Below, one piece after another: positions 6,227 through 13,443 of a stretch of 45,663 bases of DNA; the first letter of the stretch is position 1; every line of letters starts with the position of its first letter. Origin of the DNA: Acidimicrobiales bacterium (GTDB lineage Bacteria; Actinomycetota; Acidimicrobiia; Acidimicrobiales; Palsa-688); NCBI GenBank assembly GCA_035533095.1, contig DATLUM010000044.1, positions 1 through 45,663 on the forward strand. Direction: 5' to 3'. Position numbers and translations under genes: made by a program. The notes beneath the pieces were generated by a model that saw nothing but the letters and a program-made list of their open reading frames with translations, ran no database searches and was not told the origin of the DNA.

Positions 6227-6787
6227 ATGGGAGAGACGATACCGGGCACGGCAAGCGGCGTCGAGGGTGTCCGGGCGTTGGCCCACCCGTTGCGCTTAGA
6301 GTTGCTTGATGTATTGCGTTTCGGCGGCCCGTCGACCGCAACGCTGCTTGCAGGTCGTTTGAACGAGTCGAGCGGTGCGACCAGCTATCACCTGCGGCAA
6401 CTCGCCCGGTACGGCTTCGTCGAGGAAGTCGAGCAAAGCGGCGGGCGTGAGCGCTGGTGGCGTTACCGGGAGCGAAAGGTCTCAGTCCCCGCAGGCGCCG
6501 ACGACGAGACCGGCGGTCGAGCAGTAGCCGCGGCACTCCTCACCCATGAGGCGCAGGCACTCGACCGGTTCCTGAGCGAACAGCCGCGCTCTGACGACTG
6601 GGACGATGCTGCGTTTCTCCAGTCGCGCTCGCTATGCCTCACCTCGAAAGAACTCGACGCTCTGCGTTGTGCGATCGAGAGTCTGCTCGCGCCACTCCGA
6701 CGTGCCGACGCCGAAGACGCCCCCGTAGACGCGTTACCGGTGAGGGTCTTCGCGTTCGGTTTCCCGGTCACTGTGGCGGGGTCATGA
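6227..6787 (+). CDS. ArsR-like winged-helix repressor
   Basis: A 186-residue regulator. Residues about 10-90 form an HTH_20/ArsR winged helix: GVRALAHPLRLELLDVLRFG, then the recognition region SSGATSYHLRQLARYGFVEE and the wing GGRERWWRYR. The C-terminal half is helical with a single cysteine and no obvious metal-binding cluster, so the ligand is unknown. ATG 6227 is preferred over the upstream TTG 6191, because that TTG is part of the -35 box. The stop overlaps the start of the S41-like gene (ATGA), so the two are one transcript. Confidence 0.85.
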   Translation: MGETIPGTASGVEGVRALAHPLRLELLDVLRFGGPSTATLLAGRLNESSGATSYHLRQLARYGFVEEVEQSGGRERWWRYRERKVSVPAGADDETGGRAVAAALLTHEAQALDRFLSEQPRSDDWDDAAFLQSRSLCLTSKELDALRCAIESLLAPLRRADAEDAPVDALPVRVFAFGFPVTVAGS

Positions 6788-7647
6788 GCACTCCGGACGG
6801 ATCGGCGGTGCTGGTCAACACGGTGATCGAGCGACTCACTGCGTCGTACATCTTCCCGGACCGCTCAGCTCGCGCCGCCAGCCTGCTACAAGCCCGGCTC
6901 GCCGACGGCGCATACGATCTCCCCGCCGGTTCAGTCCTCTGCGAGCGTCTCTCCGCTGACCTCTTCGAAGCGTGCGCCGACAAGCACTTGCGGCTGCTCT
7001 GGCACGATTCGGTCGAGTCAAGCCGCGATGAGACCGAACTCGTCGACGCGCTACATGAGACTTTCCGCCGCGAGAACCACGGCATCCACAGCGTCGAGCT
7101 ACTGCCTGGAAATGTGGGCCTGATCGCCCTCACGATCATCCCACCTGCTGCTACTGGCGCAACGAAGCTTGCGGCCATGATGCAACTGGTACAAGACACC
7201 GACGCGCTCATTCTCGACCTGCGAGAAACGCGAGGGGGCGCCCCCGACGGTGGCGCCTTCCTGTCCAGCTTCTTCTTCCCTGACGGCGACGTCCACCTCA
7301 GCGACATCATCGAAGGCCCGAACGGTCCACCCCGCCAATACTGGACCTATGCCCACCTACCCGCGCCACGCTACCTCGACCGGGCGACCATCGTCGGCGA
7401 GACAACACGCGGCGGCGCGCACCCCTCAGAGGTCGTGTCAATCGCTGAACAGATCGAGCTGCGCCTACCCGTCGCCCGGTCCCACAACCCCATCACCGGC
7501 ACCAACTGGGAGGCCGTCGGCGTCCAACCGGACCATTACGCGCCGGCGACAACCGCAGTCACCGTCGCCCACCGCCTTGCTCTAGAAGCCAGCGCCAACA
7601 ACGACGAAACCTCTGAGTCCAGCCGAGCCGCCCGACGCCACCTCTAG
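6784..7647 (+). pseudogene. S41-family protease relic lacking the catalytic-serine segment
   Basis: A 287-residue protein related to the IRBP/tricorn-like S41 family. The N-terminal domain (1-110), the LILDLRETRGGAPDGGAFLS region and the FFFPDGDVHLSDIIEGPNGP region are well preserved, as is the later VGETTRGGAHP stretch. In family members about 25 residues, including the nucleophile serine in a TFSGGE-like motif, separate the RYLDR and ATIVGETTRGG segments. Here they are joined directly at residues 200/201 (base 7384), in frame. The protein should therefore be catalytically dead, or be a regulatory or binding homologue. It is coupled by a four-base overlap to the upstream repressor. Confidence 0.7.
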
Positions 7648-7766
7648 CCCCTCGAACTCGCCCGTCGAGCGGGATGATCCCAGTAACGAGAGCCTCACCC
7701 ACACCCAACCGCTGGGCTGGGGTTGTCGACATTTGCCGCTCGCTGTATCGCCCCACCCAAAAGTTA

Positions 7767-8306
7767 CTAGCGGTTGCGGACCGACCGATCCCGGGTCCGA
7801 TCCCACCACGATGCGATCCGGGTGGTCAGACGATATAAGGGCCCGAGGGCCAGAAGGTGGGGGTGGGGATGGGAGACGATCACCGACTCGGCGGCGTGCA
7901 TCTTGGCTCCCAGTTCGTCGAGTTGGGCCTGATCGAGCGCGTCGCGCAACGCTGGTAGGAGTTCGCTCTCGCAGCGCGCCAAGTGCTCCTCGAATACGTC
8001 GAGCAGCTTGGTGACCAGCTCGGGCATGTCGGGCGAGTTGATCTTCCTCCGCTCCGTGAGGACCACGAGATGCTCCATGGAGCGGTACTCGTATCGAAGT
8101 AGATCAGCTAGGTGCGTACCGCCGAGTCGGCGTCGCTTCACGAGCGGGTAGACGAAGCTTCGCTCGACGGCCACGTGCGCGGACATCAACTTCACAAACT
8201 CCAGCCACGCCGCCCGTCGGTCGGCGTCGGGGTCGCGGACCTGCGCGAAGTGCTCTTGGAGGTTCCGGTGCTCCCGGACCAACACGTCGAGCGCGCTCTC
8301 GCTCAC
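7767..8306 (-). CDS. Hemerythrin-like HHE-domain protein
   Basis: A 179-residue helical protein from GTG 8306. The four-helix-bundle pattern is visible: LVREHRNLQEHF (helix 1), LMSAHVAVERSFVYP (helix 2), EYRSMEHLVVL (helix 3) and FEEHLARCESELLP (helix 4). These supply the H/E residues for a di-iron site. Proteins of this kind bind oxygen or nitric oxide or sense redox state; the actual role is unknown. Longer in-frame starts upstream (to 8456) add low-complexity, non-family sequence and are rejected. It is oriented opposite to the other genes of the island. Confidence 0.8.
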   Translation of the reverse strand: MSESALDVLVREHRNLQEHFAQVRDPDADRRAAWLEFVKLMSAHVAVERSFVYPLVKRRRLGGTHLADLLRYEYRSMEHLVVLTERRKINSPDMPELVTKLLDVFEEHLARCESELLPALRDALDQAQLDELGAKMHAAESVIVSHPHPHLLALGPLYRLTTRIASWWDRTRDRSVRNR

Positions 8307-8457
8307 ACGCGACAAGGTAGAGCGTCCAACGGTCACACCCTGTGGGCGGGCGGTGACCGACGATGCGAGCCGACTCGGCGACCTTGAGCACGCAGCGGCA
8401 TGCAATCCCAACGACACGGGGCCGCGGGAGTCGGGCCCGTGCTGTGGGCGCCACAAG

Positions 8458-8763
8458 CTAGGAGCGTCTACCTTGCCAGGCTTCCAGACGCGATCGAATC
8501 CCCCTCCGAGGCGAAGTCTGGGATTTGCGACCGTCCTCAGAACGAGGGCCGCTGAGCCCTACGGGGGCCACAGCAGCGGCCTTGACTGAAGTCGGGTCCG
8601 CCGACAAGTGTTCCCAAACAATGGTCCATCCTGCGCCGTTCATCCGGAAGTCCTCTGTGTGAGTTGCACAGAGAGGGAGGGGTCCGGGAAGGGAATCTCG
8701 GATTACGGATGCCGCTGCGCGGCGGTCGCAGTCGTCAACGCGACACTTGCCGGACGGGTTCAT
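8458..8763 (-). CDS. Small Cys/His protein, possible zinc finger
   Basis: A 101-residue protein from ATG 8763, preceded by a GGAAGGA ribosome-binding site with normal spacing. The first 50 residues contain a compact CxxxxC...CxxH arrangement: C7, C12, C32 and H35 (KCRVDDCDRRAAA and PLCATHTEDF), followed by MNGAGWTIVWE. This looks like a small metal-binding finger, common in hypothetical actinobacterial proteins. The remaining half is basic and low in complexity. No function can be assigned. Upstream in-frame sequence to 9165 crosses the tRNA-Glu fragment and is not protein-like. Confidence 0.55.
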   Translation of the reverse strand: MNPSGKCRVDDCDRRAAASVIRDSLPGPLPLCATHTEDFRMNGAGWTIVWEHLSADPTSVKAAAVAPVGLSGPRSEDGRKSQTSPRRGIRSRLEAWQGRRS

Positions 8764-9061
8764 ACCCCATCCTTCCTCGTTCGCTCGAAGGCCGGCTCCC
8801 GATCTGGGAAACCCCGGTACGAACTTGTTGGCCCCCAGCGTAGGCGGCTTCGTGCGGCCACGCGGCGGCTGGGTGCAGAGACGAACCGGTTGACGCCGGC
8901 CCGGAAGGCAAGCAGCCGACGCGGCACCTGCAGCCCTCCATCCCCCTGAAGACCAGAGCCGAGTACGACCTGCTCCCCTCCGCGGTACGGACGCAACCTC
9001 TGCCGTCAGCGCTCCACCAGGCTTTTTGGAGTTGCATCCCTGGTATTCGAAGCTGCTCAGT
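8764..9061. other. Gene-free stretch before the right tRNA-Glu fragment
   Basis: Several open frames exist on both strands, but all have the composition of GC-rich non-coding DNA and none carries a recognisable motif. No RNA gene or clear terminator is seen. Confidence 0.45.
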
Positions 9062-9109
9062 CGCCCTTTCAAGGCGGCAGCACGGGCTCGAATCCCGTTG
9101 GGGGTGCCA
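9062..9109 (+). pseudogene. Truncated 3' half of tRNA-Glu(UUC), second copy
   Basis: Same 46 bp as 5136-5181 except T to C at 9087 in the T-loop region, and here the encoded CCA end (9107-9109) is also present. It again begins inside the anticodon stem with no 5' half. It forms the right boundary of the accessory region; core-type genes follow. Confidence 0.88.
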
Positions 9110-9509
9110 GCCCGCGGGACGTCAGCCATGCCTTCGCTCGTCTCGGTGAGGCCTGCGCGAGCCATGCGTCTTGAACCACCTCAGCCAGCTCGTCGCGGGT
9201 CATCTCGCCGAGCCTGCTGGCCCTCACCAGAACAGACGGATGACCGCTGAAGTGAGGGGTTGTGAAGAACGGTGACGACGGATCCTGGATGAGCGCCTCC
9301 TTGTCGGCCTCCGAGGCGACCCAGAAGATGATCACATCCTGGTAGCGCTCGCCGGTGTCGGGGTCGACGGCGTCGGGGCGTGGATTGCGGAAGTAGACAA
9401 ACGACTTCCCCCCCACCTGGTACACCGGGCTCTCTGTCCGGCCGTGGTGGACGACGGTGACGTGGGGCATGCCCAGAGCGAGCTCGTGGACGTCGTCCAC
9501 CCCTGCCAT
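9069..9509 (-). CDS. MmcQ/YjbR-family protein
   Basis: A 146-residue YjbR-like protein (CyaY-like fold, DNA-binding-like surface). It begins MAGVDDVHELALGMPHVTVV and contains VYQVGGKSFVYFRNPRP and LVRASRLGEMTRDELAEVVQ, the conserved blocks of the family. ATG 9509 is chosen because the family starts here; an in-frame ATG at 9572 adds non-family residues. The last residues (TGFEPVLPP) are read from the antisense strand of the tRNA-Glu fragment, so its original 3' end has probably been replaced by the integration event. Function is not known. Confidence 0.8.
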   Translation of the reverse strand: MAGVDDVHELALGMPHVTVVHHGRTESPVYQVGGKSFVYFRNPRPDAVDPDTGERYQDVIIFWVASEADKEALIQDPSSPFFTTPHFSGHPSVLVRASRLGEMTRDELAEVVQDAWLAQASPRRAKAWLTSRGLAPPTGFEPVLPP

Positions 9510-9611
9510 CTTGGGTCGTTTTGGCACCGCGAGAAGGCTAGGTCCCGGCGGGGCATAGACTTCGCGGGTCATTCAGGGACTCAGATCTGAAATCGGGTAA
9601 GGAATCTTGGA

Positions 9612-10571
9612 GTGACTGTCGCGTCCCCCCCGCGCAGATTTGACCACGACGCCTTCGTCCACGACACCGACGAGGGATATGTCGCGGCCCTGGTGCCTCT
9701 GCTCCACGGCGCACTCGAGAGCGGAGAGGTCGCCGTCGCCGTGGTGTCGTCGCCCAAGGCGTCACTTCTTGCGAAGGCGCTCGGCCACCACGCCGCCCGC
9801 GTGGAGTTCGTGAGCGCCGAAAGCTGGTACATGCACCCGGTCGGGACCATCTCCGCCTACGAGGCTCGCCTGAGGGAGACGCCCGCAGGGAGACGGACGG
9901 TCCTGATCGGCGAGGTTCAGTTCGGCGACCATCCTGGGGACTGGACGTCGTGGACCCGCTACGAGGCGCTGCTCAACACAGCTCTGTCGACCTACGACGC
10001 GAACGTCGTCTGCCCTTACGACCGCAGGAAGTTGCCCCCCGGGGTCGTCGAGGACGCCCTACGAACCCATCCCTTCGTGGTCGACGGTGCCGGCCGCCAC
10101 GCCAGCTACGCCTACAGCGAACCAGACCTGATCCTCTCGTCGTTGCCCGCCACCGTGGAGGTCCCCGAGCGCGCGCCGGACTTCGAGATGCCCCTCTCCC
10201 GTTCCCTGCGCGATGCGAGACGGCTGTTCTCGGCCGTCACGGTGTCCGCCGGATTCGATCCTGACCGCACCGAAGAGTTGACGCTGGCCGTCAACGAGAT
10301 CGCCACCAACGCACTCACACATGGCCGGGGCCCCGGCCTGATGCAGTTGTGGGCGGACCCTACCGGGCTCACTTGCGTCGTCAGCGACCACGGAGCTGGT
10401 GCGGAGCCGCAGGTCGGCTTCCAGCCACCCCCTCTGGGTTCGACGTCCGGCTATGGCCTGTGGCTGAGCCGCAGGATCTTCGACCGCGTCGATACCGTCG
10501 TCGAAGATGACGGTTTCCGGGTTGCTCTTTTCGCCTCTCCGACGGGGCAGTCGGCTCGAGAGCGTGCGTAG
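9612..10571 (+). CDS. MEDS sensor / HATPase anti-sigma-type regulator
   Basis: A 319-residue two-domain protein. Residues 10-180 match the MEDS (DcmR-like sensory) domain: FVHDTDEGYVAALVPLLHGA, VEFVSAESWYMHPVGTI and VVCPYDRRKLPPGVV. Residues 200-319 form a GHKL ATPase of the RsbW/anti-sigma kind: the N-box ELTLAVNEIATNALTHG and the G-box VVSDHGAGAEPQVG. Such proteins phosphorylate anti-anti-sigma factors or sequester sigma factors in stress regulation. No partner is encoded nearby. It starts with GTG 9612 and overlaps the following yjbQ gene by eight bases, so they are co-transcribed. Confidence 0.85.
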   Translation: MTVASPPRRFDHDAFVHDTDEGYVAALVPLLHGALESGEVAVAVVSSPKASLLAKALGHHAARVEFVSAESWYMHPVGTISAYEARLRETPAGRRTVLIGEVQFGDHPGDWTSWTRYEALLNTALSTYDANVVCPYDRRKLPPGVVEDALRTHPFVVDGAGRHASYAYSEPDLILSSLPATVEVPERAPDFEMPLSRSLRDARRLFSAVTVSAGFDPDRTEELTLAVNEIATNALTHGRGPGLMQLWADPTGLTCVVSDHGAGAEPQVGFQPPPLGSTSGYGLWLSRRIFDRVDTVVEDDGFRVALFASPTGQSARERA

Positions 10572-10974
10572 CGAGACGGTAGGTATCACGACCGGCTCCA
10601 AGCCGGGAGTCTTCGAGATCACCGCCGACTGTGAGCGCTTCTTGTCATCGGCCGGTGCGGACGATGGCATGCTCAACGTGTTCGTGCCGCACGCGACCGC
10701 CGGGTTGGCCCTGATCGAGACCGGTGCCGGCAGTGATGGCGACCTCCTCGAGCTGCTCGACACCCTCTTGCCGGCCGACGAGCGGTGGCGTCACCGCCAC
10801 GGCTCGCCGGGCCACGGAAGGGACCACGTCCTGCCCGCTCTCGTCGCCCCGTCGATCACGATCCCGGTGCTCGCCGGTCGGATGCAACTGGGCACATGGC
10901 AATCCGTCTGCCTCGTGGACACCAACCCCGACAATCACAGTCGCACGGTTCGGTTCAGCTTCCTGCAAGGGTGA
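10564..10974 (+). CDS. YjbQ-family (UPF0047) protein
   Basis: A 136-residue protein of the YjbQ/UPF0047 family. Conserved blocks are NVFVPHATAGLALIE, WRHRHGSPGHGRDHVLPALV and GRMQLGTWQSVCLVDTN. Some members have weak thiamine-phosphate synthase activity, but the physiological role is unclear. GTG 10564 gives the normal family length; the frame is open further upstream inside the previous gene and is ignored. It ends 20 bases inside the convergently transcribed GHMP kinase gene. Confidence 0.88.
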   Translation: MRSETVGITTGSKPGVFEITADCERFLSSAGADDGMLNVFVPHATAGLALIETGAGSDGDLLELLDTLLPADERWRHRHGSPGHGRDHVLPALVAPSITIPVLAGRMQLGTWQSVCLVDTNPDNHSRTVRFSFLQG

Positions 10975-11899
10975 CTTCGAGTCCCCGCTCACACGGGCGC
11001 AGGGGTAAAACGCGCCAACGGCCTGTCTTATCGACCTCTTCCTCGAACGACAGCCGCTCCGGCAGAGAAGCGTGCAGGACCGCAACCGACCCACCCTCTC
11101 CGCCGGCGCCGTTCACCTTCCAACCGATAGCTCCTGCGGACCGGGCCAGATCGATCACTCCGCCGGCCGCCGCCCCAACTGTCTGGGAGTGCAATTCCCG
11201 CTGGGCTCGCGTGTTGTCCCTCATCGCTGACGCGAGCGCGTCGAGATCCCGGTTCAAAACGGCCTCGCGCGCCGCTTCGGCCGCGTCTCGTAACCGGTCG
11301 AGCGCGGCCCTGTCGCCGGAGGCGATCACCTCACGGTGAACCGCAGACGAAACGTGGGGCGCACCGAGGAACACCGTGCTCAACAAGTCGCTCAACTCCG
11401 GCCAGCCCGGCAACGGCTCGACGTCCGCGTCGGGATAGCGCTCGACTGTGATGTAGCTGATCCCGCCGAACGCGGCGGACAGCTGGTCCTGCACTCCGCA
11501 CTCATCGCCGAGCACCTCGGACTCCAGCCGGTGGGCCGCCCGCGCGACCAGCTCAGGGGCCGGTTCGTCGCCTCGCAGCGTGAGGAGCGCCCCGATCAAC
11601 GCGACCGCAACCGCTGACGACGTTCCGAGGGCGCTGCCGGCAGGGGCCCCGGAGGACACGAGAACGTCAAGAGCGACCCCGGCCGGGTACTCGTTCAGCG
11701 CGGCCTCGATGAGCCGGTTACCAGCACGGCCCGTTGATGCACCGGCCCGTGTCAGCGCCACCTCGATGCCCGGCGACACCGCGACGTTGAGGACACGCCC
11801 GGGGCCGCCGAACCAGGTGTCGGTCCACCCGCCGATGTCACAGGTGCGCACGGGAGCCGACGCGCGCGCGAGGGGTGGGGCGGGGCTACTCGTCGGCAA
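10955..11899 (-). CDS. GHMP-family sugar kinase
   Basis: A 314-residue GHMP kinase. The N-terminal motif reads ASAPVRTCDIGGWTDTWFGG, the phosphate-binding loop SSGAPAGSALGTSSAVAVAL is intact, and a C-terminal GGEGGSVAVL block is present. The (R)xxDxGGWTD start and overall layout are like fucose kinase or D-glycero-D-manno-heptose 7-phosphate kinase (HddA). The substrate is not determinable. TTG 11899 is the only start that keeps the N-terminal motif without running far into the upstream gene; it overlaps the nitrobindin-like gene by 14 bases. It is the third gene of the lysR operon. Confidence 0.8.
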   Translation of the reverse strand: MPTSSPAPPLARASAPVRTCDIGGWTDTWFGGPGRVLNVAVSPGIEVALTRAGASTGRAGNRLIEAALNEYPAGVALDVLVSSGAPAGSALGTSSAVAVALIGALLTLRGDEPAPELVARAAHRLESEVLGDECGVQDQLSAAFGGISYITVERYPDADVEPLPGWPELSDLLSTVFLGAPHVSSAVHREVIASGDRAALDRLRDAAEAAREAVLNRDLDALASAMRDNTRAQRELHSQTVGAAAGGVIDLARSAGAIGWKVNGAGGEGGSVAVLHASLPERLSFEEEVDKTGRWRVLPLRPCERGLEVTLAGS

Positions 11900-12452
11900 C
11901 CTTGCGGAGGGTGTTGCGGTCGGTGTGGTGCATCTCGTCGCCACCGAGCATCTCGAGCCTCACGACGGTGTCCGACTCGTACTTCCAGGTTCCGTCGTCG
12001 AGGACAGTCACCGTGCATTCGTAATGGCGGGTGCTTGCACGGGAGGCGAGGTAGACGTTCTCGAGGATGCCGTAGGTCGCCACGCCCGGATCTGCTTGAA
12101 GGGTGAAAGACTTCGCGTCCGCTTCGCACGCCGCTCCTGCGATGAGGACCGCACCGCGCGGAACCATGAAACAGCGCATCACCTGCCCGTCGGCAGCGTC
12201 CCACAGCCAGTAGCCGACCTCCGTGTGGAACGGGTTCTGGTCCTCCTCGCCGTGGCGCCACGCCGCCATGCGGTAATCGAGGCCGTAGAGGCTCTGCTTG
12301 CCGTTGTCGACCGGACCGAACGGCTTCAACTGAACCTTCTCGAGGTATCGCGTCTCGCCGATCGAGCCATTGACGTTGTGGTAGGAAACATCGAGCCCGT
12401 CGGTGCCTTCCCAGGTTCCGGCGAGCGCTGCAAGAGGGCCCCATTCGTTCAT
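11886..12452 (-). CDS. Nitrobindin-like heme-binding beta-barrel (DUF1794/FABP)
   Basis: A 188-residue beta-barrel protein. The family signature LAGTWEGTDGL is near the N-terminus, followed by strands such as YLEKVQLKPFGPVD and NPFHTEVGYWLWD. The FHTEVGYW stretch corresponds to the conserved core of the nitrobindin/THAP4-like barrel. Relatives bind heme b and isomerise peroxynitrite, but this copy is somewhat divergent and heme binding is not proven. Its ATG overlaps the stop of the lysR gene (ATGA). Confidence 0.72.
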   Translation of the reverse strand: MNEWGPLAALAGTWEGTDGLDVSYHNVNGSIGETRYLEKVQLKPFGPVDNGKQSLYGLDYRMAAWRHGEEDQNPFHTEVGYWLWDAADGQVMRCFMVPRGAVLIAGAACEADAKSFTLQADPGVATYGILENVYLASRASTRHYECTVTVLDDGTWKYESDTVVRLEMLGGDEMHHTDRNTLRKVADE

Positions 12453-13333
12453 GCCGCCAAACGTAGATGCTCCCGCAGCGCGTCGACGAAAGCATGTGCA
12501 GCCGGCGAGAAAGGCCGGTCCCGCCTGGACGCGAGTCCGATGGTCCGCCGGAGCGCCGCGTTTCTGAACCTGACGGCGACCAGTGGACCGGTTCCGCCGA
12601 CGACCGATTCGGGCACCACGGCAGCCCCCACCCCGGCCGCGGCGAGCGCCAGCGCACCGTCCATCTCCAAGCCCTGCATCACCAGCGTCGGGGCGAACCC
12701 GGCTAGGCGGCAGGCCTCGAGGGTCGCCTCCCGCAGGTCGTAACCGTCTTTGAACATGACGAGGGGGATCTGCTCGAGGTCGGCCACCCGAACGCTGCGC
12801 CGCTGTGCCAACACATGGCCCTGGTGCACGGCGAGCACCAGCTCCTCTTGCTTCAGCTCGGTCGTCTCCACCCAGGGCCGGTCGACCGGGAGGATGACCA
12901 CTGCCAGGTCCATCTCACCTTTTTCCAGACGATCGACGAGATCCTGCGATCCTGCTTCGTGCAGCGTCAGGTCCAGCCCCGGGTGGGTCGCATGAAAGGC
13001 CGCAAGCACCGGTGGGAGCAGGTTGGTCGTGAGGCTCGGCGTCGATCCGAGCGCCAGGCGACCTCGCCGCAGGCCGAGGAGGTCGCGCACGGCGGCGGTG
13101 CCCGCCTCGCAGTCGGCCAGGACCTGGCGCGCCCACGGCAGGAAGACCTCGCCTGCTCCGGTGAGGGTCACCTCGGTGCGCTCCCTGTGGAACAGGGCGG
13201 CGCCCAGCTCCTGCTCCAGCGCGGCGATAGCGCTGCTGACCGAGGGCTGCGCAACGTGCAACCGGGTGGCGGCCCGGGTGAAGCGTCGCTCCTCGGCCAC
13301 GCACACCATGTAGCGCAGCTGGTTCAGTTGCAC
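12449..13333 (-). CDS. LysR-type transcriptional regulator
   Basis: A 294-residue LTTR. The N-terminal winged HTH reads QLRYMVCVAEERRFTRAATR then LHVAQPSVSSAIAALEQELG, and the effector domain (about 90-290) includes RGRLALGSTPSLTTNLLPPV. It starts at GTG 13333. It is transcribed divergently from the succinate dehydrogenase operon 111 bp away, with a LysR-type T-N11-A dyad between them, so it probably controls sdh and itself. It leads an operon with a nitrobindin-like protein and a GHMP kinase. The inducer is unknown. Confidence 0.92.
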   Translation of the reverse strand: MQLNQLRYMVCVAEERRFTRAATRLHVAQPSVSSAIAALEQELGAALFHRERTEVTLTGAGEVFLPWARQVLADCEAGTAAVRDLLGLRRGRLALGSTPSLTTNLLPPVLAAFHATHPGLDLTLHEAGSQDLVDRLEKGEMDLAVVILPVDRPWVETTELKQEELVLAVHQGHVLAQRRSVRVADLEQIPLVMFKDGYDLREATLEACRLAGFAPTLVMQGLEMDGALALAAAGVGAAVVPESVVGGTGPLVAVRFRNAALRRTIGLASRRDRPFSPAAHAFVDALREHLRLAA

Positions 13334-13341
13334 CCCCTAGT

Positions 13342-13358
13342 TATAGCTGACGCCTATA
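13342..13358. promoter_or_regulatory. LysR box between lysR and sdh
   Basis: TATAG-N7-CTATA is a 17-bp dyad containing T-N11-A, the classical LTTR recognition pattern. An eight-base direct repeat TATAGCTG also occurs at 13342 and 13355. On the minus strand TATAAC (13346-13341) could be the lysR -10, which would give an almost leaderless message and autorepression. Confidence 0.6.
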
Positions 13359-13379
13359 GCTGGCAGAGGAAACGGGTCC

Positions 13380-13408
13380 TTTACCTGTAGCCGCCCTGGC
13401 CTTACCGT
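13380..13408 (+). promoter_or_regulatory. Candidate sdh promoter
   Basis: TTTACC (13380-13385) and TACCGT (13403-13408) are separated by 17 bases, downstream of the LysR box and 35 bases before the sdhC start. Neither hexamer is a perfect consensus, so this is tentative. Confidence 0.35.
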
Positions 13409-13443
13409 AACTCTGTTCTACCGGCACACAACGAGAGGAACCG

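Larger units (their letters stand above)
5136..9107. mobile_element. tRNA-Glu-bounded genomic island remnant
   Basis: A 3.9-kb segment between two directly repeated tRNA-Glu 3' halves. It carries a VOC protein, an HTH repressor, an S41 protease relic, a hemerythrin-like protein and a small Cys/His protein. No recombinase is visible inside, so it would be non-autonomous or decayed. Both repeats lack the tRNA 5' half, which implies tandem integrations with the intact tRNA gene upstream of position 1. Confidence 0.6.

Noticed and set aside
8764-9165. N-terminal extension of the small Cys/His protein up to 9165.
   Set aside because: It crosses the tRNA-Glu fragment and is low in complexity, while the internal ATG 8763 has a good ribosome-binding site.
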